Part shown: positions 43,602 through 52,079 of the stretch, in pieces | How positions within the stretch are numbered: position 1 is the stretch's first letter | Layout of the letters: each line of letters starts with the position of its first letter | Assembly (NCBI GenBank): GCA_000719025.1 | Contig: JODP01000008.1 | Coordinates: 124,001-188,000, forward strand | Length of the DNA stretch: 64,000 nt | Source of the DNA: Kineosporia aurantiaca JCM 3230 | Lineage (GTDB): Bacteria > Actinomycetota > Actinomycetes > Actinomycetales > Kineosporiaceae | Direction of reading: 5' to 3' | Position numbers and translations under genes: made by a program | Notes under the pieces: model-generated | Told to the model about the DNA's origin: nothing | What the model saw: only the letters and a program-made list of their open reading frames with translations | Database searches by the model: none

Positions 43602-46379
43602 TCAGGTGCGGGCGCCGCTGTTCCTGAGCAGGTCGACCAGCTGGGACCGGTTGGACACGCCCAGCTTCGGGAACGCCTTGTACAGATGCGCGGCCACCGT
43701 GCGGTGCGACAGGTAGACCTGGTCGGCGATCTCCTTGTTGCTCAGTCCGGACGCGGCCAGCTGCACCACCGCGCGCTCCTGGGGAGTCAGCCCCGCCGTG
43801 GCGTCCACCGGCTCGGCCGCCGTGGCCGTGCGCCGGGCCACCCCGGCCGCCCGCAGTTCGGCCACGGTCCGCTCGGTCAGGGCCCGGGCTCCGGAGGCCT
43901 CGAAGATCCGCAGCGCGGCGTCCAGGTGCTCGCGGGCCTGAACGATCCGGCGCCGGCGGCGCAACCACTCACCGAAGGCCAGCTCGCTGCGTCCCACCTC
44001 GAACTGCTCGCCGGACTTGCGGGCGGATTCGAGCGAGGCCGCATGGTGCTCCTCGGCCGCGTCGCCCTCGGTCAGCAGGGCCCGGGCCCGGTGCACGAGA
44101 GCCCAGACGAAGGGCGCGTCGAAGGCGCGGGCCTGTTCCTCGGCCTCGGCGACCACGGCGCGGGCCTCCTCCTCGTGCCCGCTGCGCACCCCGGCCTCGG
44201 CCAGGTCGGCCACGCCCCACAGCGCGACCGTCGGGAACACGGCCATCTGGGTCATCTCGAACCAGGCGTCGGCGGGACGGCCCTCGGCCATGGCCACCAG
44301 CCCGGCGGCCCAGCGGCCGGGCGCGGTGATCAGCGCGTGCGGCTGGTGGTTGGTCAGTTCCTGGGCGGTCCGGATCTGCTCGGCCACCCGCGCGGGCTCC
44401 CCGCGGAAGGCCAGGACCAGGGCCGAGGCCGTGGCCGCGGCCGCGGCGCTGCGGGGAGCCCCGGTGGCCAGACCCAGTTCGTACGACTGCTCGGCGTCGG
44501 CCAGGGCCGCGGTCAGGTCGCCGGCGAAGATCCTCAGCAGCGCCCGGGCGTGCATCGCGGTGGCCTCGTCGGCGACGGTGCCCTGGGTCCGCTGATAGCG
44601 CAGCCACTCCTCCAGAGCGGCCCGGGCGGTGTCCAGGTCGTGCAGCGATTCCGCGGCCCGGCCGATCATCTGCACCCACTGGTTGGTCCCGGGCTCCCGT
44701 TCGCGACCCTCGACGAAGGCCGCGTCCAGGACGGCCGGGAGGACCGCGGGCAGCAGGGGGCGCACGGCCGGAGCCACCGAGGCCGGGTCAACCATGATCA
44801 TCGCCACCTGCTGCGGCCAGTCCTGCGCCTCGGTCAGCAACTGCGCGGCGGCCTGCCGGAGGCGTTCCTTCGCCCCGGCGTCCGTGCCCAGGGCCCAGGC
44901 CCGGCCGGTGGCGGTGACCAGGATCCGGGTGCGCTGGAGCAGGCGTTCCTCGGGGGTCGGGGCCTCGAGCCGGTCGGCGAGCACGATCAGATCGTCCGGA
45001 GTACGCATCGGGGCGCCGGTGGTGAGGCCGAACATGCTCTCCACGACGGCGGTCAGCATGACGTCGGCCGGGCGGCGGACCAGGGGGATGATCTCGGCCA
45101 GGATGGAGCCGGTCTCCTCCACCAGCCCCGCCTGGCGGGCCGTCTCCGCGGCCAGCGCGAGCCGGTGCACGGCGTCGTCCGGATCGGGCGAGAGATCAGC
45201 GGCCCTACGCAGCGCGGCGAACGCGTCGGGCAGGGCTCCGCGGCGCTGGGCCACGCCCGCTGCCTCCTCCAGCGCGGCCGCCACCGGCTCGTCCCGCTCC
45301 AGCACGCCGGCGGCCCGATGCCAGGTCGCCCGCACCGGATCGGTGGCGACGGCGCCCAGAAGCCGGTGCGCCTGGGCCCGCTCGCTGGTCGAGGCCGCTC
45401 CGTAGACGGCGGAGCGGACCAGCGGATGGAAGAACACCAGCCGGTTCTGCCCGACGCTGACCAGGCGGACCCGCTCCAGCGGCTCGATGTCGGCCACGGT
45501 GATGCCCAGCTCGGCCCCGGCCGCCAGCAGCTCCGCCAGCCCGGCGCTGTCGTCCCCGGCCGCGGCCAGCAACAACAGGGTCCGGCTGCGTTCCGGCAGG
45601 GCCGCCAGGTCGCCGACGAACGCAGCCTCCAGCCGGCGTGTGGTCGGCAGCCGTCCGGCCAGAGCCGGCGCCCCGTCCCGCGCCACCACCTCGGTGGCGA
45701 ACTCACGCACGGCCAGGGGGTTGCCGTCTGCCTCGCTCAGCACCCGGCGCCGGGACCGTTCCGGCAGCCCCGGCGCGACCTGCTCCAGCAGAAGGGCGGC
45801 ATCCTCCTCGGACAGCCGGCTCAGCGGCACCCGGGTGGCGTCCGGCCCCCCGAACGGCCCGGCCGGCTCGTGCCCGGGGCGCACGGTGGCGACCAGCACG
45901 ATCGGGCTGTTGCCCACCCGGCGGGCCACGAAGTCCAGGACCGTGGCGCTCGAGGCGTCCAGCCAGTGCAGGTCCTCGATCACCACCAGCAGCGGTGTGC
46001 GGCTCGCGGCCTCCTCGAGCAGACCGAGCGCGGCCAGGTTGATCAGCAGCGGGTCGGGGGAGTTGCCCTCCTGCAGGCCGAACGCCCCCAGCAGGGCCTG
46101 CTCCTGCCGGGTCGGAAGCATGGCGGCCTGGGCCAGCACCGGGTGCAGGAGCTCGTGCAGAGCGGTGAACCCGGAGGACATCTGCCGCTCGCTCCCGGAG
46201 CACTGCAGAACCTCCACCCCCTCGGCCCGGGCCCGCTCGATCACGGCCGTGACCAGGGTGGTCTTGCCCATCCCGGCGGTGGCCTCGACGACGAAGGCCC
46301 GGCCCGGCCCGCTCCGCCGCCCGCTGAGCAGCCGTAGCTCCGCCGACCGCCCGATCATCGCCCGCTGCGCCACCCGCAT
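43602..46379 (-). CDS. LAL-type LuxR regulator with AAA/STAND ATPase (copy 2)
   Basis: 925 residues. Walker A VEATAGMGKTTLVTAVIE (about residues 31-48) and Walker B PLLVVIEDLHWLDASSA (about residue 130) are intact. The helical central region has many Ala/Glu-rich TPR-like segments. The C-terminal LuxR domain is LTPQERAVVQLAASGLSNKE then YLSHRTVAAHLYKAF. The start ATG 46379 (MRVAQRAMIGRSAEL) fits the family. Divergent from LAL copy 3, sharing a 117-bp promoter region. Confidence 0.92.
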   Translation of the reverse strand: MRVAQRAMIGRSAELRLLSGRRSGPGRAFVVEATAGMGKTTLVTAVIERARAEGVEVLQCSGSERQMSSGFTALHELLHPVLAQAAMLPTRQEQALLGAFGLQEGNSPDPLLINLAALGLLEEAASRTPLLVVIEDLHWLDASSATVLDFVARRVGNSPIVLVATVRPGHEPAGPFGGPDATRVPLSRLSEEDAALLLEQVAPGLPERSRRRVLSEADGNPLAVREFATEVVARDGAPALAGRLPTTRRLEAAFVGDLAALPERSRTLLLLAAAGDDSAGLAELLAAGAELGITVADIEPLERVRLVSVGQNRLVFFHPLVRSAVYGAASTSERAQAHRLLGAVATDPVRATWHRAAGVLERDEPVAAALEEAAGVAQRRGALPDAFAALRRAADLSPDPDDAVHRLALAAETARQAGLVEETGSILAEIIPLVRRPADVMLTAVVESMFGLTTGAPMRTPDDLIVLADRLEAPTPEERLLQRTRILVTATGRAWALGTDAGAKERLRQAAAQLLTEAQDWPQQVAMIMVDPASVAPAVRPLLPAVLPAVLDAAFVEGREREPGTNQWVQMIGRAAESLHDLDTARAALEEWLRYQRTQGTVADEATAMHARALLRIFAGDLTAALADAEQSYELGLATGAPRSAAAAATASALVLAFRGEPARVAEQIRTAQELTNHQPHALITAPGRWAAGLVAMAEGRPADAWFEMTQMAVFPTVALWGVADLAEAGVRSGHEEEARAVVAEAEEQARAFDAPFVWALVHRARALLTEGDAAEEHHAASLESARKSGEQFEVGRSELAFGEWLRRRRRIVQAREHLDAALRIFEASGARALTERTVAELRAAGVARRTATAAEPVDATAGLTPQERAVVQLAASGLSNKEIADQVYLSHRTVAAHLYKAFPKLGVSNRSQLVDLLRNSGART

Positions 46380-46423
46380 CTCCTACCGCTCGACCCGGAA
46401 GAACCATACGTGCTTTGGCCCTC

Positions 46424-46431
46424 ACCTAAGT
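46424..46431. promoter_or_regulatory. CCTAAG box before LAL copy 3
   Basis: ACCTAAGT in the divergent spacer between LAL copies 2 and 3. Similar boxes, ACCTAAGGT (49535-49543) and the palindrome ACCTAGGT (51989-51996), precede the flavin oxidoreductase gene and the LuxR gene. Possible common operator of this regulatory hub; short motif, so moderate support only. Confidence 0.35.
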
Positions 46432-46496
46432 CACGTGATGGATACCCCGCGCCTCCCGTCCGGACCAGGCTGAGTCCCAGGACGAAGGAGGACCGG

Positions 46497-49418
46497 ATGA
46501 CGACGATGGCAGTACGGCCGACGGCGGAGATTAATGGCGGTGCTGCCAGAGAACGCGTGGTTGATGAAGGACGCGGTTCGGCTCGACGGGAGGTAGCCGG
46601 CCTGCCGGAGCGTGCGGACGAGGTCGCGGTACTGACCGGCCTGATCGACCGGACCGCCGGCTCAGCCGTGGGCGGAACGGCGGTCAGCGTGGCCGGTGAG
46701 GCCGGGACCGGCCGCACGAGTGTGCTGAATCACGTGGCCGCACTCGCCGCCGGGCAGGGTTATCTGGTGCTGCGCTGCTCCGGACTGCCGAACGAGCAGA
46801 GTTCGTCCGGAACCGGGCTCCATGAACTTCTGCATCTGGTGCTGGACCACCCGGAGGAGTTGCCGGCGCCTCAGCGCTCGGCGCTGCTGGGGTGCTTCGG
46901 CCGGTCCGACGGGCCACCCCCGGCCGCCCTGGTCCTTCACCTCGCCGTGCTGGGACTGCTGGAGGCGGTCGCGGCCCGGCAGCCGGTCCTGCTGCTGGTG
47001 GACGACCAGCAGTGGCTGGACCGGACCAGTTCCGAAGCCCTCGCCTTCGTGGCCCGGCGGCTGCGGACGGCTCCCATCCTGATGGTCGCCGGGGTCCGGG
47101 CCGGCAGCCCGGCGTGGCCGGGCCCCACCGTCCGGCTCCGCCCGCTGACGCCGGAGGTGAGCGAGGCGGTGCTGGACGAGGTGGCGCCGGCGCTGCCCGC
47201 ACCGGTGCGCCGGCACATCCTCGACAGCGCCGAGGGCAATCCGCTGGCCCTGCGGGAGTTCGCGCTGGCGGTGACCGAGCAGGTGGGACGGGGCGGTCGC
47301 ACCGGAACGGGATCGAGGAACGGGGGGTGGAGCGAGCCCTGGGGCGGCCCGCCACTGCCGACCACGCGCCGCCTGGAACGCAGCTTTCTGGCCGACCTGA
47401 GGAATCTGCCGGACGCCACCCACCGGCTGCTGGTGCTGGTCGCCGCCGCGGAACGGCATCTGCTGGCCGAACTGGTCCCGGCGGCCCTGCGGCTCGGGCT
47501 GAACGCGCGCGACCTGGGCCCGGCGGAGCGGGCCGGGGTGGTGCTCGTCTCCGGAGACGTGGTGCGGTTCCGGCGTCCTCTGCTCCGCTCGGCCGTCTAC
47601 GGCAACGCCACCTGGGCCCTGCGCGCCGAGGCCCACGCCGCGCTGGCGGCCACCACCCGGGATCCCGTCCGGGCGGTCTGGCATCGTTCGGCTCTGGCCT
47701 CGGAGGCGGATGAGAGCGCGGCCGTCGAGCTGGAGGCGGGGGCCCGGCGAGTGGCCGCCGTCGGAGCCCCGGCCGAAGCGGTGCGGATGCTGCGACGGGC
47801 CGCGGACCTCTCATCGTCGCCGGCCGAGCGGTCCCGCCGGCTGGCGCTGGCGGCCGAGCTGGCCCGGCAGGCCGGGCAGCCGGATCAGTCGCGCGACCTG
47901 ATGCACCAGGCCGGCCCGCCCGCGCCGGGGGCGGCGTTCAGCGGGCGGCTGCTGCTCACCCGCTCGGTGCTGTTGATCACCTCGGGGGCGGACGAACCGA
48001 CCGTTCGGGACGACATCGACCTGGCGGTACGGGTGGCGGCGCAGGACCAGGAGCCGACGTCCCGGACGATGGCCCTGATCGCGGCATCCTCACTGGTCTA
48101 CAACTTCGGCGCGCCGGCATCGGTGCGTGAGCAGATTCTCGCGGTCAGCGCGCAGGTGCTGGCGGCTGAGTCCCGGGCCGAGCCGGGACTGCATCGGATT
48201 CTCGAGCTGAGCCGGGCCTGGGTCGACCCCCTCCCGGTCGCGGCAGCTCTCCGGGAGATCCTCCCGAAGACGATGACCGCGCTGCGCGAACGGATTTCCA
48301 CCGACGGGGCGGTCCAGTCGCGCAGCACCGGACAGCTGCTGTTCTCGGCGGCCCGGGCGGCCGAGGCCCTGCACGACCTGACCGCTGCCGGGTCGGTCTG
48401 GGACCTGCTCGGTGACGTTCAGTCCCGGACCCCCGGGGCGGTCGGGGACGAGGCTCGGCGGCTCACCTCGCAGGCCGTCACCAAAGTTCTCCGCGGGCGG
48501 TTGAGCGACGCGCTCGCCGAGACCGCCAGAGCCCGTGAGCTGGCGGGCGGCGGGGAGTTTCCGATGCTGGTGGCGATGGCCGGGGCGAACCGGGCGCTGG
48601 CCCTGGCGTGGACCCACGACCCGACACCGGAGATCCGCCGGGTGCGGGCGAGCGAGAATTGTTCTGGTCTGATCGGTTCCGTGGCCGCGTCGGCATCCGG
48701 CCTGTTCGCCTTGCGCCAGCGGCGCTTCGCGGACGCCGTTGCGGAGTTCGAGGCTCTGGACCGGAAGACCGGCGTGCACCGGGCGACAGCGTGGAACGCG
48801 ATCGCCGACCGGGCCGAGGCGGTGGTCGGCGTGGGGGAAGCGGCCGGTATTGCGCGGATCTCGGCGCTGACCGACGAGATCTCCCATGCTGCCGAGACTC
48901 TCGGGTCTGATCAGTTGCGCGCGGTGGTTCTCCGGGCCCGCGCGGTGCTGGGACAACCCGGAACCGAGAAACTCTTCGCCGAGTCGGCCGCCGCCGCCCG
49001 TCAGGCCGGAGCCCCCCTGGAGCTGGCCCGCACCCTGCTGTCCTACGGAACCTGGCTGCGTGGGGAGGGACAGATCGTGGCCGCCCGGGAGCCGCTCGGG
49101 GAGGCCCACTTTCTCTTCTCCGACGCTGGGGCTGCTCCTTGGGCAGAGCTGGCGGCCGCGGAACTGCGCTCGGCCGGTGTGCTGTCGCGGGCCGGGCAGA
49201 ACGAGGCCGGCCCGGACGCGGCGCAGCTGCTCTCGCCTCAGGAGCTGCGGATTGCCCAGCTGGCGGCGGAGGGCCTGAGCAACCGGGAGATAGCGTCCCG
49301 GATGTTCAGCTCCCACCGCACGGTCGGCTCCTACCTGTATCGCATCTACCCGAAGCTCGGGATCACCACCCGCGCCCAGCTCCGGGAGGCGCTGGGGCGG
49401 GAGAGCGTGGCGATCTGA
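46497..49418 (+). CDS. LAL-type LuxR regulator, Walker A lysine replaced (copy 3)
   Basis: 973 residues. After an unconserved N-terminal 40 residues comes the AAA/STAND domain, in which Walker A reads AGEAGTGRTSVL (Arg for the essential Lys). Walker B VLLLVDDQQWLDRTSSE is preserved. A helical TPR-like middle and a C-terminal LuxR domain follow (LSPQELRIAQLAAEGLSNRE, SSHRTVGSYLYRIY). ATG 46497 has a strong GAAGGAGG ribosome site. ATP hydrolysis may be lost or weakened, so it could act as a constitutive or partner-dependent regulator (inference). Divergent from LAL copy 2. Confidence 0.92.
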   Translation: MTTMAVRPTAEINGGAARERVVDEGRGSARREVAGLPERADEVAVLTGLIDRTAGSAVGGTAVSVAGEAGTGRTSVLNHVAALAAGQGYLVLRCSGLPNEQSSSGTGLHELLHLVLDHPEELPAPQRSALLGCFGRSDGPPPAALVLHLAVLGLLEAVAARQPVLLLVDDQQWLDRTSSEALAFVARRLRTAPILMVAGVRAGSPAWPGPTVRLRPLTPEVSEAVLDEVAPALPAPVRRHILDSAEGNPLALREFALAVTEQVGRGGRTGTGSRNGGWSEPWGGPPLPTTRRLERSFLADLRNLPDATHRLLVLVAAAERHLLAELVPAALRLGLNARDLGPAERAGVVLVSGDVVRFRRPLLRSAVYGNATWALRAEAHAALAATTRDPVRAVWHRSALASEADESAAVELEAGARRVAAVGAPAEAVRMLRRAADLSSSPAERSRRLALAAELARQAGQPDQSRDLMHQAGPPAPGAAFSGRLLLTRSVLLITSGADEPTVRDDIDLAVRVAAQDQEPTSRTMALIAASSLVYNFGAPASVREQILAVSAQVLAAESRAEPGLHRILELSRAWVDPLPVAAALREILPKTMTALRERISTDGAVQSRSTGQLLFSAARAAEALHDLTAAGSVWDLLGDVQSRTPGAVGDEARRLTSQAVTKVLRGRLSDALAETARARELAGGGEFPMLVAMAGANRALALAWTHDPTPEIRRVRASENCSGLIGSVAASASGLFALRQRRFADAVAEFEALDRKTGVHRATAWNAIADRAEAVVGVGEAAGIARISALTDEISHAAETLGSDQLRAVVLRARAVLGQPGTEKLFAESAAAARQAGAPLELARTLLSYGTWLRGEGQIVAAREPLGEAHFLFSDAGAAPWAELAAAELRSAGVLSRAGQNEAGPDAAQLLSPQELRIAQLAAEGLSNREIASRMFSSHRTVGSYLYRIYPKLGITTRAQLREALGRESVAI

Positions 49419-49534
49419 GGATCGGCGGGACGTCAGGGGCAGTCGTTCTGCTTATGGCGGCGGTTTTCGTCCCGGCCAAGCTGGGGGCCGGACGAAAGGA
49501 GACCGCATCATGGGCGACCACGCCTCCGCACCCC

Positions 49535-49543
49535 ACCTAAGGT
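49535..49543. promoter_or_regulatory. CCTAAGG box before the flavin oxidoreductase gene
   Basis: ACCTAAGGT about 30 bp upstream of ATG 49575; see the related boxes at 46424 and 51989. Confidence 0.35.
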
Positions 49544-49574
49544 TCGCCACCGACGTCCTTCAATTCCCGCCCCG

Positions 49575-51176
49575 ATGACCGACGCCCTTCTGCCCTCGTC
49601 GTTCCCGGAGATCGGCGACCTGACCACCGCCGCCACCTCCCGGCTCAACGACGACCAGTACCGGCGGGCGGCCGGCTACGGAGTCCGGGAGGAGGTCAGC
49701 GCCGGGCAGGTGCTCTTCGAGCTGGGCGAGGACAACCGGGACCTGCTGCTCTGCGGCACCGCCACCCTCGCGGCCGACGCGGGCGGCGAGCCGTTCCTGC
49801 GCTACGGGCCGGGCCAGTTCGCCGGTGAACTCAACCTGCTGACCGGCCAGACCCGAGCCCTGGCGGTCCGCGCCGAGACCGCGGGCACCATCGACCGCAT
49901 CGATCCGGACGGATTCCGGTTGCTGATGGGGCGAGAGGTCGATCTCGCCGACATCATTCTGCGGGCGGCGCTGGCCCGCCGGCGCCTTCTACGGCAACGC
50001 ACGGCGCAGGACCTGCGGATCATCGGGGATCCGCAATCAGGAGCCGGGCTCGCCGTGCGGACCTTCCTCCACCGGCAAGGACTGGCTCACGCCTGGCTCG
50101 ATCCCGCCTCGCCCGAAGCGCTCGACACCATGGCGGCGGCCGGACTCCAGCCCGCGGATCTGCCCGCCGCGGTCACCGCGCGGGCCACGCTGCGCTCGAT
50201 CACGACCGGCACGCTGAGCGAGCACCTGGGTCTCAGCTACCGCCGGACGGGAAAGGCGGTGAACGACCTCATCGTGGTCGGCGCCGGGCCCGCCGGTCTG
50301 GCCGCCGCGGTCTACGGGGCTTCCGAAGGACTGTCCACCGTGCTGCTGGACTCGGTGGGCACCGGCGGTCAGGCCGCCACCAGCGCCCGCATCGAGAACT
50401 TCCTCGGTTTTCCCTTCGGGCTCAGCGGGTCCGACCTGGCCGCCCGCGCCGCCGTACAGGCCCTCAAGTTCGGCGCCCAGATCGCCAGTCCCTGCACGGT
50501 CCTCAGTCTGGAGCCCGGAGACCCGCACACGGTCACGCTCATGGACGGGACGAAGATCCACGGCCGGGCGGTGATCATCGCCACCGGTGCGGAGTACCGT
50601 TCCCTTCCGGTGGACCGCTGGGACGAGTTCGTCGGCTCCGGCATCTATTACGCCGCAACCGATATTGAGGCCCAGGCGGTGGCCGGCCTACCGGTGGCCG
50701 TGGTCGGGGGCGCGAACTCGGCCGGCCAGGCCGCGCTTCAGCTCAGCCGGTACGCCGAATCCGTGACCCTGCTCGTGCGGGGCCCGGACCTCGGCGCGGC
50801 CATGTCGGCCTATCTGGTCGAACGCATTTGCGCCGAGCCCCGGATCACGGTCCGCCCCAGCACCGAGGTGGTCGGCCTGCACGGTGCGGACCGACTGGCG
50901 GCCATCTCCCTGAGTACCGGATCGCCGCTCGACTGCGCCGGTCTGTTCTGCTTCATCGGCGCCGTGCCGTCCACCTCGTGGCTCACCGGTATCGACCTCG
51001 ACCCGGACGGTTTCATCCTGACCGACGCAGGGCTTCCGCTGGAGACCAGCCGGCCCGGTGTCTTTGCGGCCGGCGACGTGCGGCTCGGCTCGATGAAACG
51101 CGTCGCCGCCGCGGTCGGCGAGGGATCCAGCGCCGTCCGATCTGTCCATCAAGCTCTTGCCCGTCAGCACCTTTGA
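49575..51176 (+). CDS. Cyclic-nucleotide-domain / thioredoxin-reductase-like flavoprotein fusion
   Basis: 533 residues. Residues 1 to about 145 form a CAP_ED-like domain (EEVSAGQVLFELGEDNRDLL, YGPGQFAGELNLLTGQTRAL). A thioredoxin-fold-like linker follows, then a two-dinucleotide oxidoreductase module: FAD site IVVGAGPAGLAAAVYGASEG, NAD(P)H site VAVVGGANSAGQAALQL and the FAD-closing GVFAAGDVRLGSMKRVAAAV. The CxxC redox pair of true thioredoxin reductases is absent (GSGIYYAATDIEA there), as is common in this fused family. ATG 49575 is used. Followed after 11 bp by the 239-residue hypothetical gene, so probably co-transcribed. Confidence 0.9.
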   Translation: MTDALLPSSFPEIGDLTTAATSRLNDDQYRRAAGYGVREEVSAGQVLFELGEDNRDLLLCGTATLAADAGGEPFLRYGPGQFAGELNLLTGQTRALAVRAETAGTIDRIDPDGFRLLMGREVDLADIILRAALARRRLLRQRTAQDLRIIGDPQSGAGLAVRTFLHRQGLAHAWLDPASPEALDTMAAAGLQPADLPAAVTARATLRSITTGTLSEHLGLSYRRTGKAVNDLIVVGAGPAGLAAAVYGASEGLSTVLLDSVGTGGQAATSARIENFLGFPFGLSGSDLAARAAVQALKFGAQIASPCTVLSLEPGDPHTVTLMDGTKIHGRAVIIATGAEYRSLPVDRWDEFVGSGIYYAATDIEAQAVAGLPVAVVGGANSAGQAALQLSRYAESVTLLVRGPDLGAAMSAYLVERICAEPRITVRPSTEVVGLHGADRLAAISLSTGSPLDCAGLFCFIGAVPSTSWLTGIDLDPDGFILTDAGLPLETSRPGVFAAGDVRLGSMKRVAAAVGEGSSAVRSVHQALARQHL

Positions 51177-51187
51177 GGAGAAACACC

Positions 51188-51907
51188 ATGTCCGACCTTC
51201 TGGACGAAGTCCTGGCCGCCTACGGAGGCCGCAAGGCCTGGGAGAACGCGAACCAGATCAGCGCCCGTCAGTTCTTCGGCGGGGCCCTGTGGGCGATGAA
51301 GGGCCACCCGGGAGCGCTCGACGACGTGCAGGTCACCGTCGACCTGCACCGTGAGCACACCCGCCAGGAGCCGTTCTTCACCGAGGGCCACCACACCGAA
51401 TTCACCCCCGGCCGGATTGCCGTCGAGGACGAGAACCGGGCCGTCATCGACGAGCTCCTCAACCCCCGGGCATCTTTCGCCGGTCACGAGTTCACCACGG
51501 CGTGGAACCGACTGCAGCTGGCGTACTTCTCCGGGTACGCGATGTGGACGTACGTCACTGAGCCCATCTCGCTGACCTTCCCCGGGGTGCAGGCCGAGGA
51601 GATCGGCGACTGGACCGAAGAGGGCCGCACCTACCGGCGGCTGCTGATCACCTACCCCGACAGCATTGAGACCCACAGCACGCAGCAGACCCTCTACATC
51701 GGTGAGGACGGGCTGATCCACCGCCGCGACTACACCGTGGACATTGCCGGCAACACCCCGGCGGCCGAGTACACCTCCGACTTCGTGCAGGTCTCGGGTC
51801 TCACGTTGCCGACCACCCGGATGATCTATCCGCACGACGAGAACGGCGTCCGGCTGCCGGAGCCGCTGGTGGTCTCCATCCGTCTGGAGAACATCACGGT
51901 CTCCTGA
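51188..51907 (+). CDS. Uncharacterised LolA-like soluble protein
   Basis: 239 residues with no signal peptide. Pattern: SDLLDEVLAAYGGRKAWENA, FFGGALWAMKGHPGALDDVQ, PRASFAGHEFTTAWNRLQLA, LTFPGVQAEEIGDWTEEG and TLYIGEDGLIHRRDY. The 'AYGG--AW' start and alternating beta segments recall LolA/LppX-like folds used to carry hydrophobic ligands, but this is inference. ATG 51188 has GAGGAG 10 bp upstream. It is the intact version of the frameshifted gene at 42637-43340. Followed by a terminator. Confidence 0.75.
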   Translation: MSDLLDEVLAAYGGRKAWENANQISARQFFGGALWAMKGHPGALDDVQVTVDLHREHTRQEPFFTEGHHTEFTPGRIAVEDENRAVIDELLNPRASFAGHEFTTAWNRLQLAYFSGYAMWTYVTEPISLTFPGVQAEEIGDWTEEGRTYRRLLITYPDSIETHSTQQTLYIGEDGLIHRRDYTVDIAGNTPAAEYTSDFVQVSGLTLPTTRMIYPHDENGVRLPEPLVVSIRLENITVS

Positions 51908-51952
51908 GGCTGACCGGCGGCGGTGGGCCGACCGGGGACGTACGGGGTTGAG

Positions 51953-51987
51953 GATCGGCGGGCCTTCGGGCCCGCCGATCTGTGTTT
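51953..51987. terminator. Rho-independent terminator with TTCG tetraloop
   Basis: GATCGGCGGGCC (51953-51964) pairs perfectly with 51969-51980 around TTCG, then TGTGTTT. Ends the flavoprotein/LolA-like unit. Confidence 0.8.
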
Positions 51988-51988
51988 G

Positions 51989-51996
51989 ACCTAGGT
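51989..51996. promoter_or_regulatory. CCTAGG palindrome before the LuxR gene
   Basis: ACCTAGGT, a perfect 8-bp palindrome about 85 bp upstream of ATG 52080 and adjacent to a TTGAC -35-like sequence (51986-51990). Confidence 0.35.
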
Positions 51997-52079
51997 ATCC
52001 GCGGGCTCAGTAATTCGACGTATGTCCGGGGTGGGTCGCTCGGGCACCTTGGTCTCAACGTCGATCAGAGGAGAAAACC

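Noticed and set aside
43518..46337. 939-codon plus-strand open frame
   Set aside because: Antisense shadow of LAL copy 2; Gly/His/Gln/Arg-rich with no domain, while the minus frame has Walker motifs and a LuxR HTH.
49575..51176. Flavoprotein treated as a pseudogene because CxxC is missing
   Set aside because: The frame is intact and both nucleotide sites are complete; absence of CxxC is a known property of this fused family.
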